Shown: positions 34,725 to 46,589, numbered from the stretch's first letter. The stretch is DNA of 64,000 nt from Calliopum simillimum (GCA_951812925.1 OX638372.1:70759407-70823406); one strand, 5' to 3'. The notes: a model not told the origin generated them from the letters alone. Numbers and translations: made by a program.

Positions 34725-35534
34725 TATTCGTTTTTTTGCATTGAATGGGTAAACATTAGATGTTAATTTCAATTTAAGCTCCTTTAACTTGTCTTGCCGC
34801 CTTTAAGGTAGTTTTGAATTTTAGACCCAACTGTCAAATTTATTTTTATTTCAATGTTTGTGCCGCAGATTAAAAGATATTGGTCTACTGCGTATTGGCT
34901 GGCACCAACCTACCAAATTTCATCGAAATAGTTTGTGAAGCATAAAGTCTTTTTAAGAGTCTAATCGATTAAATATAGCCTTTGCATTTCATTTCATGGT
35001 CAGCACCTATTTATGGAAGCAAACCTCTTGAAAAAAATAGCTTATTATAAAGAGGCGGTAATTGCATCGCTAATACAGGTTTATTTTATATTTATTGCGA
35101 AGTAAACAGGTGACCTCTATCCCACGCATTTGTACGCATTTATCGTATCGCACTAGGGTGGCATATCCGGTCCCATAACTATGAATAATACACAAAAATA
35201 GATCTTTTGACGTTTAATCCACCCTCATAACTAGGTTTTTGCCTTCTTATATTATGGAGTATGTACTCGTAAATATGTCTGTAAGTGCTTTTCAAATTTG
35301 ACATGAAGTAATTGTTATGATAAGACAAAAACAAATGCCAGATAAGAACTTAAAAGTCTTTTTGCAACTACAAATAATGCGGATTTTCTTTTTGATATAT
35401 CTATATGATAACAAATGTATCACAAATAAAACACTTAATTTGACGTACTCATGAGCGTAGATGCGTTTCATATTAAAAGGGTGTAGTATTTGTATAAAAA
35501 TGAAACTAAACTTAGTAGTAATAGTCAATTGATT
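34725..35534. other. No feature recognised
   Basis: Apart from a weak continuation of the hAT fragment in the first 30 bases, no domain or repeat boundary was seen. Confidence 0.45.
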
Positions 35535-35900
35535 ATGTTATTTTGAAAGGAACTAAGACATTTACGGGTTTTTATTACAAAAGTCGATAAATGGGTCATT
35601 TAAGAAGAAAAATCCGCGGAGTGCTATTAAATTACAGGGTGGAAATCGGAAAGGGGACGAAAATGCACACTTTGCATTTTTTTCAATATATCTAGCAAAT
35701 GAAGCAAAATTTCGATATTTTTTTTTTGAAAACTTTTTGTACAGAATAAAGTTTCCCAGTGAAATAGACAGTTTAAAAACAAACAAAAAATGGCTTATGC
35801 TTAAAATGTTGAAACTAAAAAAAAAAGAAAAATTTCAAATTCTTATATTTTTTGCTCTTTTGCCTATAACTTTTTTAGGTTACAAAAAGTATGTTTTGCA
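35535..35900. repeat. Half-arm of the foldback family at 49808-51038
   Basis: GGGTTTTTATTACAAAAGTC, ATCCGCGGAGTGCTATTAAA and CGATATTTTTTTTTTGAAAACTTTTTG follow in the same order as in the arms at 49850 and (inverted) 50990. Only one arm is present here. A box GGTGGCAACCC follows at 35921, related to the array at 31755. Confidence 0.7.
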
Positions 35901-37014
35901 CAAAATTTTGGAAAATTACTAGGTGGCAACCCGAAAAATTTATCTAAAAATTTACGTGATCCGACAGCTCTAATGCACACTCGAAATTGAGTTTAGTTTA
36001 CCATTAATACTTTAATTTCGGAAGAGAGACATGCCAAGAGACTGAGCATTTGGCACTTTAAAGTTAAATTTTTGTATAAAATATCTTTGGATTCCATCTT
36101 ATTTTCAGTGTTGTACGAGAAACAATTTAGATGTCTAGTTTTGGTCCTGAATATATATTAGGGGTATGCACAAGATATCTTGAAATACAATAATCAAAAA
36201 ATGCTTGATTTGCATTTAGAAGACCTCGGTTATATGCATGAAAAGTGCATTTATAAAAATTCGGTTAAGTGCACCAGATATGCTTATATAGAATGATAGC
36301 TTCATTTATGCCGTTTCTTAATGTCAACTAACTGGAACTCTACAAAAATATTATTAAAGGCAAAAAGTTGTGAAAATAAACATTTTATATTTCAAAAATA
36401 TTCCAGTTAAAAAATAAAAAGCAAAACCAAAAAGAAAATATGTGTATAATACATATGAGGAGTAGTCGAACAAAAGGTAACATTGCCAGTTTTTGTCTTT
36501 TTGCTTTTTTTTGAAGAATCGTATGTAAATCTATGAACTGCACATTCCAGTTGAATTTGGCGGTTCAAAGAACCCAAGAAAACCGCGTTTTTCGTCGATT
36601 TCCGAACAAAAAGTAACATTTCCACTCCACTTACAATTTTTTTGTAGTTCTGACGAAAAATTGCATTTACCTATTTAATACTAATCACTAATCATAGTCT
36701 TCGTCGAACATTTTCAGTTGCTTTTATTGCTCCCACAAGGCATCATTTTAGTTTAATGATTATCAAAAAGTAAAATTTCCAACATTTCCTGACAAAAGGT
36801 AACATTTCCAAATTTCAAACTTAGTTATCTCCATTAGGGGTGTTTTAGTGCACGAATTTTGGATTTTGATACTTGACACCCCTCAATTTTGTGAGGTTAG
36901 AAAAAAAAATGAGTTTGCACAAAAAATTTTGGGGGTGAGGTGAGGGTAAAGGTTGGCGCATCGAGATCAAAGGTGAGAGAAAAAGAGAAAAAATTTACAT
37001 AAAGCAATACAAAT
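35901..37014. other. No gene; recurrent CAAAARGTAACATTTCC motif
   Basis: The 17-mer or close variants occur at about 36471, 36607, 36763 and 36794, but not at a fixed period. AAATTGGGGGTGTCA-type sequence follows. Nothing coding was recognised. Confidence 0.5.
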
Positions 37015-37440
37015 GCTTAGGGGTCCCCTCTAGAGGGGTTGAATGTATGACCGACCCACATTATTTTTCTCCCTCTAACATTTTTACTCCGCAAACTTAC
37101 CCCTATCTCTAACCCCTAAGGGGGCTCCCATATAAAATTGACATTTTTAGGAAATCGACCCCCACTACTCCCTGGGTGCCCCTAAAAGGGTCAAATGTAT
37201 GACTGGTCCCTAATATTTTTTCCTCCACAAAATTTTTTCCCAACATACTTACCCTCTATCTCTGACTCTTTAGGGGACTCCCGTACAAAACAGATGTCAT
37301 AGACATGAAAAATATGGAAAGAAAATCGTCAAATAGGCCCATAACTGTCCAGAAGTCACTCCTAGAGGAGTCAAATATATAACCGATTCCCAGTAGCTCC
37401 ACCCCAAAGTTTTTCCTCAGCATACCTACCCCCTATTTCC
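37015..37440. repeat. Three tandem units of about 160-175 bp
   Basis: CCTCTAGAGGGGTTGAATGT (37026), CCCTAAAAGGGTCAAATGT (37187) and CCTAGAGGAGTCAAATATAT (37361) head successive units. Each is followed by a GACCGACCC-like box, ATTTTTCCTCC and CTTACCCCTATC. Each head is itself a short palindrome around TCTAGA or equivalent. The array abuts a CACTAG-family fragment. Confidence 0.72.
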
Positions 37441-37575
37441 AATCCGTGTCTCGTCGCTTTTCTCCAGTAAGTCAGATTTTTTTTAATCGATTTTTGAAGT
37501 TTTTTTATCCACTGCACATATTGCAGGATATTGCGAGAATTATTTTTGTGGAAAATTTTAACCCTGTACAACCCC
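37441..37575 (+). repeat. Fragment of the CACTAG foldback family
   Basis: CGTCGCTTTTCTCCAGTAAG, TCAGATTTTTTTTAATCGAT and GCAGGATATTGCGAGAAT through AACCC match 7030-7310 and 25300-25450. It is an internal arm piece without either end. Confidence 0.7.
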
Positions 37576-38187
37576 CACATATGGGTAATTTTTCCCCTGT
37601 TCTTAAAAAGGTACAAAAATTACACCTAAAACAGGGAAATATTGAGTCAGAATGTACTAAAGAAATATTTGCTATAAAATTTCACTACTAGTTGCTGAAC
37701 ACTAAAAAAGTCGAAATTTTATCCTGAAACCCAAAAAATGAAATCCCTATTACATCCCTGCCGCGCTTTTCTTAAGTTTTAAAAAATTTATTTACGTCTG
37801 TGGTAACTCCTAATGAAATTTTCCCTAGAATATTTTTCCAAAATCTTTGAATAGGATACAATGGGTTAATATGTTCAAGAAAAATTATCCTTGTGTGAAT
37901 TCGTTATAATCTTGTGACGAGTTTTATCTAAAATGTAGTTTTAGAGTTTTACAGTGGGGTGAAATTTGGAAAATATTGATTGTAAGAAGACCTAATGGAT
38001 TTTAACGATTTTTTGGGTTTCAGGATAAAATTTCTATATCTAACATTGCAGGGGTTAAACCTTATTTAAGTAGCATTCCCGGAAATGATCAATTCATGAA
38101 ATATAACATACCTACTTATTTGATATAGGGACATGAAATTATTTAATTGATTTGCTTTATTATGCACCTTAAGCTTTATTATGCAGC
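37576..38187. other. Small foldback, otherwise no feature
   Basis: GAAATTTTATCCTGAAACCC at about 37713 and its complement at about 38015-38032 form 35-40-base arms around 250 bases of AT-rich DNA. No ends or TSD could be fixed. Confidence 0.5.
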
Positions 38188-39258
38188 TTAAGTTGAGTTC
38201 ACACACTTAAAATTAATTTTTATTTAAAATTAAATTTTAACAAATTAGATGTATTTCGGGATGTTGACAACCCATCTTCAGCAACACGAATGAAAATATT
38301 TTATGTACAATAAAATAAACAAAGTGTAAAACTTGCCTTACAGAAATAATGGACCCAAACATAATCTCATTAGAAAGGGACCCTGCAGTTAAATTTGGAG
38401 TGACTAGTTCGGCAACTGTTCAAAAAGGTACTAGCGTTGTTCTAGTTCTCACGTAGTGCACAGATCATCAGTTGACAGAAAAAATACAAAATTTTCATGT
38501 TTTTCTTTGTCTTTATTTGCTCTCTTACTAACTGAGAAGTGCAGCTGATTAAGAAAATGTAGTATCGTGAGAGATTAATATGTACGAACAGTCACGTTTT
38601 TTGGTGTTCCGTTTTTTAATAAATTTACGAGGAAATACGCTACTTTAAAGTAACAAAATTGTTTGAATATCAGTACCGACGCACTGTTTCATATCTACAT
38701 AAATATATTGGATTATCTGAAATTGTGTTAATTTATTGATTATTTGAAAAAATTAATTAGCTTATCCATCATTGTTCGCACATTCTTCTTCTAATTACAT
38801 CTCTCAATTTTATGATACTCGTTCGCTTAATTTTCAGATACTCGAAATCGTGTCTAAATTTTCAATTGTTTCTCGACTGGTAAATAAGTGATGCAGTGGG
38901 AGGCAATTGTCTCTCGACTGGTGAAAAGGTAATGCAGAGGGAGACAATTGACGATTCGTAGGACATCAACATTGAAAAATCGTCAGTTCATTATATGAAA
39001 ATTTGTTAGTTGTGGAACTAGTACTAGTCCTGTTTGGAAGAAGTCAAAGACTATTCATGCACTAGTACGATAAACTGCAGGGGAGTAACAAAGTTTTATG
39101 ACTGTGCACAGCAATATTTTTAAAAAAAAATAGAGATATTAATTTAATACCAATGCAGTCATATCGTTAATGTGTTAATTTTAATAACAATGCACCAAAA
39201 GTAACTCTTAAAATTTAATTTAAATAAATGTTTAAGTGTGTGAACTCAATTTAAGGTG
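38188..39258. repeat. Inverted repeat with TTAAGTTGAGTTCACACACTTAAA ends
   Basis: The left end CTTAAGTTGAGTTCACACAC and the right end (39218-39256) are complementary over roughly 60 bases including TTTTAAATTAAATTTTAA. TTTCGGGATGTTGACAACCCATCTTCAG at 38254-38280 is a stem-loop inside the left part. It interleaves with the composite at 38384-41456, so the order of events is unclear. Confidence 0.6.
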
Positions 39259-40227
39259 TAACCGTCATTCCGGGAACGTCATCGTCATTTCGGGAACGTT
39301 TCATCATATCTTTAAACGATACTTCAAAGGCTATTTAACTTTATTTTACTCAAAATTTACTTTTTGTCACTTGTACCTCTTTGCTTCTAACCCCCTCAAG
39401 TTCTATCGGGCTTAAAAATAAACCATTCACTTTAAGTAGTGAATTACTTTGCACCAAGCACGTGACATTGAAGTTTGTTGGATGGTGTAGAGGTGCCGAG
39501 TGACGCCGCTGCGCATGAATTCTGCGTGCGATTTCTGAAAGCATGCCGAAATTAACGAATTTTCATAAAATGTACTGACGATTTTTCAATCGAATCGTTA
39601 ATTGCCTTCCTCTGCATTACTTTTTCGTTAGTCTGGAGAAGTGGTCGGTATTCTGTAGCACAATTGTGCACTCAAACATCTACCTAGCTCTCTCTATCCT
39701 TTTCTTTCATCAATCTATCTTCTCTCAAACATAAATTCTCACTCATTAATTTGCCGACCACGGGTCTAGACTCTAGAGACAATTGTCTCCCTCTGCATTG
39801 CCTAGTCAACAGTCGAGAGTTAAGAGACTCGAATTCGAGTATCTAAAACTTGAAAGAACGAGTATCTAAAAATTGAGCAATGCAATTAGAAGAAGAATGA
39901 GCGAGCAATGACGGATTAGCTAATTCTTCGAATAATGAATAAATTTACACAATTTCGGATAATCCAATATATGTAGATGTGAAACAGTGCGTCAGTTTTA
40001 ATATTAAAACAATTTTTTTTACTTTAAAGTAGCGTATTTATTAAAGTAGCGTATTTATTAAAAAAAAAAAAAAACGGAACACCAAAAAACGTGACTGTTC
40101 GCACATTTTGCTCTCTCGCGATACTACATTTGCTGCAAAAACATGACAACTTTGTATTTTTTTGATCTATGCATTACATGGAAACTAGAACGCTATTACC
40201 TTTTTGAACAGTTGCCAAACTATTTAA

Positions 40228-40540
40228 GCTGGAATTAGTCAAAACGTTTCGTTCCTAATGTGACGTTGCGGTCGCTCGTTGACGTAGCACCGTTTAGTGA
40301 AAAAAGTTATAATTTTTGTAAACAAACATCCATTGCCATCATTACTTTAATTAAATTGTTCAAAAAATGCAATTTATAATATCCAAATCTAATTTATTTT
40401 ATCTGACAAATGAATTGTCAACGTATCTTAACGTTGCGTACCGCTACGTAACGATTTCACTAATTGTTACACGCTTCTGCCGTTTGATAGGTTTTGACAG
40501 CCGACACGTTACGAAACGCTACGTATTGACTAATTTCAGC
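40228..40540. mobile_element. TTAA-flanked MITE, 313 bp
   Basis: The ends GCTGGAATTAGTCAAAACG (left) and GCTGAAATTAGTCAATACG (read inward from the right) are flanked by TTAA on both sides (40224-40227, 40541-40544). A TTAA duplication is characteristic of piggyBac and Kolobok transposons; these TIRs alone do not separate the two. Non-coding. Confidence 0.85.
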
Positions 40541-40560
40541 TTAACTCTTTGGGACTAGAT

Positions 40561-41434
40561 TAGGGTTGCCAGATTTTATAATGCCAAAATCAGTACATTT
40601 GTTGCAAAAAATCAGTACAAATCAGTAAACAACTTTTTTAATGTTGTTGTATGTGGAAAATGGGCTCAAGTCAAAAGGAAAGTATATTTAAAATTATCCC
40701 AACGTTTCGCGAGAAGTTCCTCGCTTCATCAGGGGAGTCTTTATTTAAATAACACTGAAAATACATAATTACAATTTTTAATGTTTTATTAATTCATATC
40801 ATTCTAAAAAAAACAAAGAAATCGCCAATACACCCATATGCGTACAAATTTACATAGATGTAAGGCATTATGTACCCTATGATAGAGTTACGATTTATGA
40901 CAAAATCACTTAGCAATAGCTCAAAATAAATTTCATTCAGGAAATGAAATTATTTATTTTTAATCTATTGACTGTTAAGCTTTTAGATAGAAATGAAGAC
41001 ATGCCAGCTTAGGCATGAAATTATTTTATTAGCATGTATCTTTATAAACACTAAATTTCTTTTATTTAATAAGTAATTTATACTTGAGCTTCCTTCATTA
41101 TTAGTAAAATGGCTTAAGCGATATAGTTTTGTAATAGACAATAGCAAAAACATATTGCGAACTCGAACCCATAAAGCTAAAAAAAAGAAAAAAAATCATA
41201 CTTTTGGCACACTTTGGTTAGTATATATTAGACCGGGTCAAAATTGAAATTCATCCCGAAACCAACTCAAAAGTTCGAAGTACTCTTAAAAACGATATCT
41301 GATAATTTATTTTTTTATTTTGAAAAAAAAACATTTGCGTACTGATTTCATAATTTTGAAAAATCAGTATATTTAACAAAAATTTAAAAAAATCAGTATA
41401 TGTACTGAAAAAATCCGTACGTCTTGCAACCGTA
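40561..41434. mobile_element. hAT-like MITE, 874 bp
   Basis: The ends TAGGGTTGCCAGA and TACGGTTGCAAGA (read inward from the right) are flanked by the 8-base duplication GACTAGAT (40553-40560, 41435-41442). An 8-bp TSD with such ends marks a hAT superfamily member. It contains a Penelope-like stem-loop motif at 40705-40734. No transposase is present. Confidence 0.87.
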
Positions 41435-41456
41435 GACTAGATCCAAATTTAACTGC

Positions 41457-42456
41457 TGTTTTTATGGGCATCTTACTAGAATTTGTGTATATTGGTTTAT
41501 GTTTTCAAAATGGTGAAAGCTAACACTCGAAAACTCGGTCAAATAAATTTGAACGACCAATTATTTTGCGACTGAAAAACGTTGTAGTATAACGTATGTA
41601 CTATATGTAAATACTTTTCATGCATTATACGCTTAAAGAAGAGAACATTAAGACGGTTTAATTATCGAATTGATAATATGCATGTACTTGCATACATTTG
41701 AATATGAAATTACTTAACAGACATAAAAAAAAATTGTAAATTGTAAAAGGTTTCAGTTGGGTGTGCCACTGCTTTAAAAGTATTTTTCCAGCATTACAAA
41801 TATATATACGCGTTCTTGGAATGACGCCCTATTGATTTACGCACTATAAATTGTGAATTAAAATAGATGCGCACAAACTATCGGACAAGGTATTTTAGCA
41901 TATTTCTATTCGAAATAAAGTCCCCAATAGGAATTCTTTGATAAAAAATTGTCCTAATATGTTATGGGATCTGTTTTGTTATGGTAAATTTATATGATTT
42001 TTTAAGTTTACCTAATTTTGATTTTCATAATTTGGGACAAGTTTCCCAAATGATTTTCCTTGTATATGTATATTTTCCAATAATATCGAATATAATTTAT
42101 TTTTCGCATATATAATGCAATGTACGATTGAAACAAAACAATTTTTGCTCAATAAATTTATGGCTTTAGTAATAAGTATATTAGCTGCTGAACCAATTTT
42201 CTCATCTTGGCCCATATGTGTAAGTGTGAATGGAGGAAAAATTTTTAGATTTTATAAGCGTTTGCTTGTAAAGGGGAAAATGCTAACAAATCGAAATGGA
42301 AAAATAAAATTGCACAAGTTCTGACGCATATAAGCGAGAAATGCTTATATGCTTGCACATTTTGCACCGAGCTGATGTATCACATAGATCCAAAATATGC
42401 AAGATTCAAATCATCATGCATACTGGTTTAATTTTGACACTATTTTATCAGTGTAA
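41457..42456. other. No feature recognised
   Basis: AT-rich DNA; overlapping small frames near 42012-42324 on both strands have no recognisable domain. Confidence 0.45.
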
Positions 42457-42977
42457 AAAAAACCAGTAAGGGTGTAACCTTTGTCCTGGCCAAACATTAA
42501 ATACCCTGCACTGCAGTATTTTGAAATTTTTTCTTATGTGGGAGGTGCCACGCCCTCTTTTCCGAGTTCACCCAGTTTTTTCTCAGATCTTCCACTTACT
42601 GTTTCCAGTGTCTGAGTGAAATTTGTTTGGATATTCTCAAAAAACGTTTGCAGTACAGCATTTTGAAGCTTTTGCTTATATGGGAGGTGCCACGTCTTCT
42701 TGTCCGAATTCACCCAGTTTTTGATCAAAGCTTGCGCTTACAATTCGTAGTATGTATGTGTATTTTGGTTGCAGTGTTGTGAAAAATACTCCTAAAGTTG
42801 CATTTCGAATATATTTTTTGAATGGGCGGTAGGCGCCAGACAGACGGACATGGCTGTATCGACTCAGGAGGTGACGCTGATCAAGAATTTATATACTTTT
42901 CTAAATCTGCCACGCCTCCTCTGCGTTGCAAACGGAAGGACAAAGTGAATATACCCTGGGTGTAGGGTATAAAAACC
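42457..42977 (+). repeat. Dispersed repeat DR1, copy 3 (internally deleted)
   Basis: It starts CAGTAAGGGTGTAACC and ends GGGTGTAGGGTATAAAAA. Relative to copy 2 it lacks one subrepeat and the stretch between GGGCGGTAGGCG and the CAGACAGACGGACATGG box. Confidence 0.78.
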
Positions 42978-43222
42978 TTTTTCTAACAAGTACACTATTG
43001 TACTGTATTTTATAAAAACAAATACTTTTGGGCATTGTAAAATGTGCAAGTAGAAAGAATACAGTTGCAGTTTTCGTGCGACTTATCGTTCATGAGTTAT
43101 GCCAATTTAAAAGACAAACTTATTGCAAGGCACACTTATGCGAGTACGCTGCATGCATGCATTTAATTAGGATGCCTCCTAAAAAAAATGTCGTACGTAA
43201 ATAAATAAATCTGACGTCTTTT

Positions 43223-43957
43223 TATACCCCACACCCAGGGTATATTCACTTTGTCCTTCCGTTTGTAACGCAGAGAAGGAGGCGTGGCAGATATAGAAAA
43301 GTATATATATTCTTGATCAGCGTCACCTCCTGAGTCGATATAGACATGTCCGTCTGTCTGGCTGGCAGGCTGGCTGTGTGTTGAAATACACTTTTTGGGA
43401 AAACTGAGCAAGATAATTCAATGAAATTTGGTACACTGCCTCCGTCGTCAAAGATAGCTCGTGGGATTGAAAATGAGCAAAATCGGTCAACGGACACGCC
43501 TACCGCCCATACAAAATATATATTCAAAATACAATCTTAGGAGTATTTTTCACGACAATGCAACCAAAATACTCTTAAATACCACGCATTGTAAGTGTAA
43601 ACTCTAAAAAAAAACTGAGCGAATTCGGACAAGAGGGCGTGGCACCTCCTATATAAGCAAAAGCTTCAAAACGCTATACTGAAAGCGTTTTTTGAGATAT
43701 TCAAACCCAATCGGACAAGGGGGCGTGGCACCTCCCATATAAGCAAATATTTCAAAATGCTATACTGAAAGAGTTTTTTGAGATAATCCAACCAAATTTC
43801 ACTCAGACACTAAAAACTATAAATGCAAGCTCTGTACAAAAACTGAGTGAACTCGGATAAGAGGGCGTAGCACCTCCCATATAAGCAAAATTTTTAAAAT
43901 ACTGCAGTGTAGGTTATTTACTTTTTGGCCAGGCCAAAAGTCACACCCTTACTTGTT
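43223..43957 (-). repeat. Dispersed repeat DR1, copy 4 (inverted)
   Basis: On the plus strand it reads TATACCCCACACCCAGGGTA to CAAAAGTCACACCCTTACTTG, the full complement of copies 2 and 3. With copy 3 only about 245 bases away in the opposite orientation, the pair can form a hairpin of roughly 500-base arms. Confidence 0.8.
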
Positions 43958-45008
43958 TATAGGAAAATTCCTAGGCTATAAAATTTTTTTGTACTATTTT
44001 TTTGAAAAAGTAACCGTTACCGCGATATTTTGCGACCCTTGACCTTGTATAACTTTTTATGCGAACACGATTTCACAATCGACTTTTTACAGTCTATTTA
44101 CCATGCATAAACAAAGATTTTTTTAGTGAAAAAATTTCACTTGAATTTTTTTCCACCAAAATCCGAACTATTTTTTGTTAAATTTCTAATTGTAGTCGAA
44201 AGATCTTGAGCAGATAAAAACTTTTAGACCTTAAACACATTTTTATCTTGCTTCTGCAAAAAGATATACAAAGTAAGGAAGAATATTCAGTCGTGAGTAG
44301 AATCACCTATATAAAAAAAAAATGTTTTTTTAATTGGTAGAACAAAAGTTGTTCCCTAAAGGCTTATCTATTATTATCCGCAAAAAAATTTAATTTTTCA
44401 AAAATACTTAATTTTTGCATATTGCTAGATATATTCCACGAGAGACGCAGAATCCTGTTATCGTTTTAAGTTTTTTGGGGTGTTGATTTTGTAACTCTCC
44501 CCCTCTTCTACACCTTTGTTTGCAAAGAAAAACTTTAAGTTTAATTTCATGCTGTGTTTTCTGAATACTCTACATTTGAAATGATAATATCAATATATTT
44601 AAGCTTCCAGCATATTGATATTAACGTTACAAAGAATTTTTACAAAAAACTTACAATTCGTATTTTTAAGATGAATAGGCGATAAGATCGTCTTCAGTCA
44701 TTTCTAATTAATTTATTTGTTGATTTTTATTTTTTAGTATCTGTATAAAAGCTTTAAGTGTTTACGAAGAATTAAACAAATATTGAACTGAACATATTCT
44801 TCAGATAACGGTATCCGTATGGTTCATAATATTTCACTTTAGGTGAAAAATGAATTACGGAGTCATATCATTTTTTGCTTGGGTGTCTGATAAATATAAT
44901 TAATGTTGTTGGCTCGTCTAAAAATAAAAGTGGATATTTAGTGTCTGAAAATGTACAATTTTAATTTGAACGAAAATTAATTAATAATATCGTTTTGTCT
45001 TTAACAAA
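43958..45008. other. Upstream region of the chloride-channel gene
   Basis: AT-rich, no coding. A TATAAAA at 44744-44750 and a TTTATTTTTTAG acceptor-like string ending at 44737 could mark a promoter or a 5'-UTR intron end; neither is proven. The bases just before the start, AACAAAATGG, fit the fly start-codon consensus well. Confidence 0.4.
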
Positions 45009-46589
45009 ATGGACTTTAAGTGGACGTTCTTCAAAATCTTAGTTGGCCAATTAGCACTTGGATATGTAGCTTACACCTTGCCATTTGATTCTAGTGGATC
45101 AAATTCAAGTGATGTACAGTTATTTTCAATAGCAGAAACACCAGGAGAAATGGTTGCAAACAGCTCTGCGATAGAAGCTGTTAATTTAAATCTTTTGCAA
45201 AACAAATCATTTCCAATATCAGCGACTACTGATGAACCTGAATTTGGCAATGAAGAACCTAACTGTCCAACTTTAGAAGGATCTAGCAGCCTAACGCAAA
45301 CGGAATTGATAAATAGACTAACAGCACCTTGCAGATATGATCGCTTGGAAAGACCAATTAACCAAACCGCTGGGGCAAATGGTTTACCCACAGATGTTTA
45401 TGTTCGTATTTATATATACTTAATACACAGTCTAGCTACAAACGAAATGCATTTTAAGTTGCATGGGCTAATGCAAATTCGATATATGGATTCAAGATTA
45501 GCTTTCGAAAAAGCGATTCCAAGTCGAAATCAACCATTACTCGGAGAAAGCGAAGTACGTGACCTTATTTGGGTGCCACATATAATTTTAGCAAATGAAC
45601 AGGACTCAAGTGTTTTGGGAACAAACCAAAAAGACATTCTTACTTCTATATCACCTGATGGGACTGTCGTCATTTCAACGCGTATACAAGCAACGCTCTA
45701 TTGTTGGATGAATTTGCAAAAGTTTCCATTTGATAACCAATATTGTTCAACAATTTTCGAAAGTTGGCTATATAATTCAACGCAAATGGTTCTGCACTGG
45801 GAACCAAAATCTCCATTTGTAATAAACCCGGATATGCGATTGGCTGAATATATTATTGAAAACTCTTGGAGCAATGAAACAATAATTAATACAGATTATA
45901 ATAATTTTCGACATGGTTCCTTTGAAGGAAATTACAGTTCATTAAGTTTTAGTATTCATTTAACCCGTGAAGCTGGCTTCTACATGATGGATTACTTTTT
46001 ACCTTCAATGATGATTGTTGCAATTTCATGGGTTTCATTTTGGTTACAAGCCGATCAAACGCCAGCACGTACGACTCTTGGTTGTACAACAATGCTATCG
46101 TTTATAACTCTTGCCTCATCTCAACACAACAACCTTCCAAAAGTTAGTTATATCAAAATTTCAGAAATATGGTTTTTCGGTTGTACTCTTTTTATTTTTG
46201 GTAGTTTGGTTGAGTTCGCTTTTGTTAATACAATTTGGAGACGAAAGAAAAGCTTGGAGTTAAAAAAAATTAACAGCAGAAACATATTAAAGTCCACATT
46301 GACACCTAATATGATGCGAAAGCAAAATTTTTATGAACGCCAACCCAACATTTATAAAAGAAAACAAAACAATACCTCGACATTAGTAGCACCTGTTATC
46401 ATAACGGAGCTGTATGATGACCAAAATGATATTGCTAACGAACCGAAAAACGTTAATGACAGCCTTGAGTTGGCCACAATAACGCCGCATGATGCTTCTT
46501 CGTGGATCGACCGTAAAGCTAGATTTGTGTTTCCATTAGCTTTTATTATATTTAACGCTATCTTTTGGTCACTTGTATATTGTTTATAA
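45009..46589 (+). CDS. Cys-loop ligand-gated chloride channel subunit (pHCl-2 / insect group I-like)
   Basis: This 526-residue pentameric channel subunit of the plasma membrane is complete in one exon. Residues 1-22 look like a signal peptide. The extracellular ligand-binding domain (about 85-322) contains the signature loop C232-x13-C246 (CWMNLQKFPFDNQYC) and several N-glycosylation sites (N32, N51, N65, N118, N256, N289, N308). Membrane segments: M1 about 324-347, M2 about 353-374, M3 about 378-408, M4 about 503-525. M2 starts PAR (352-354) then TTLGCTTMLSFITL, the pore pattern of anion channels. The M3-M4 loop is about 95 residues and basic. In flies this subgroup (CG11340/pHCl-2, CG6927, CG7589) includes chloride channels modulated by pH or metals; the exact orthologue and ligand are inferred. 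The second disulphide pair of GlyR/GluCl types is absent. Single-exon structure could be ancestral to the subgroup or a retrocopy. The ATG has a good fly context. Confidence 0.93.
   Translation: MDFKWTFFKILVGQLALGYVAYTLPFDSSGSNSSDVQLFSIAETPGEMVANSSAIEAVNLNLLQNKSFPISATTDEPEFGNEEPNCPTLEGSSSLTQTELINRLTAPCRYDRLERPINQTAGANGLPTDVYVRIYIYLIHSLATNEMHFKLHGLMQIRYMDSRLAFEKAIPSRNQPLLGESEVRDLIWVPHIILANEQDSSVLGTNQKDILTSISPDGTVVISTRIQATLYCWMNLQKFPFDNQYCSTIFESWLYNSTQMVLHWEPKSPFVINPDMRLAEYIIENSWSNETIINTDYNNFRHGSFEGNYSSLSFSIHLTREAGFYMMDYFLPSMMIVAISWVSFWLQADQTPARTTLGCTTMLSFITLASSQHNNLPKVSYIKISEIWFFGCTLFIFGSLVEFAFVNTIWRRKKSLELKKINSRNILKSTLTPNMMRKQNFYERQPNIYKRKQNNTSTLVAPVIITELYDDQNDIANEPKNVNDSLELATITPHDASSWIDRKARFVFPLAFIIFNAIFWSLVYCL

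Larger units (their letters stand above)
38384..41456. mobile_element. Large composite foldback holding two nested MITEs
   Basis: The left arm, about 38384-39000, begins TGCAGTTAAATTTGG. It mirrors 39545-40223 plus 41443-41456: GAACAGTTGCC, AACGGAACACCAAAAAACGT, GATAATCCAATATAT, CATTGCTCGC..GAAGAAGAAT, CTCTGCATTAC. Near its outer end the right arm is split by the TTAA element (40228-40540) and the hAT element (40561-41434). Without them the structure would be about 1.9 kb. A second match to the left terminus, AACTGCAGGGG near 39072, suggests a smaller element at the start that was later duplicated. Confidence 0.75.

Noticed and set aside
45071..45391. A 106-codon minus-strand frame inside the channel gene
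   Set aside because: Shadow of the coding strand; no start context, domain or separate signals.
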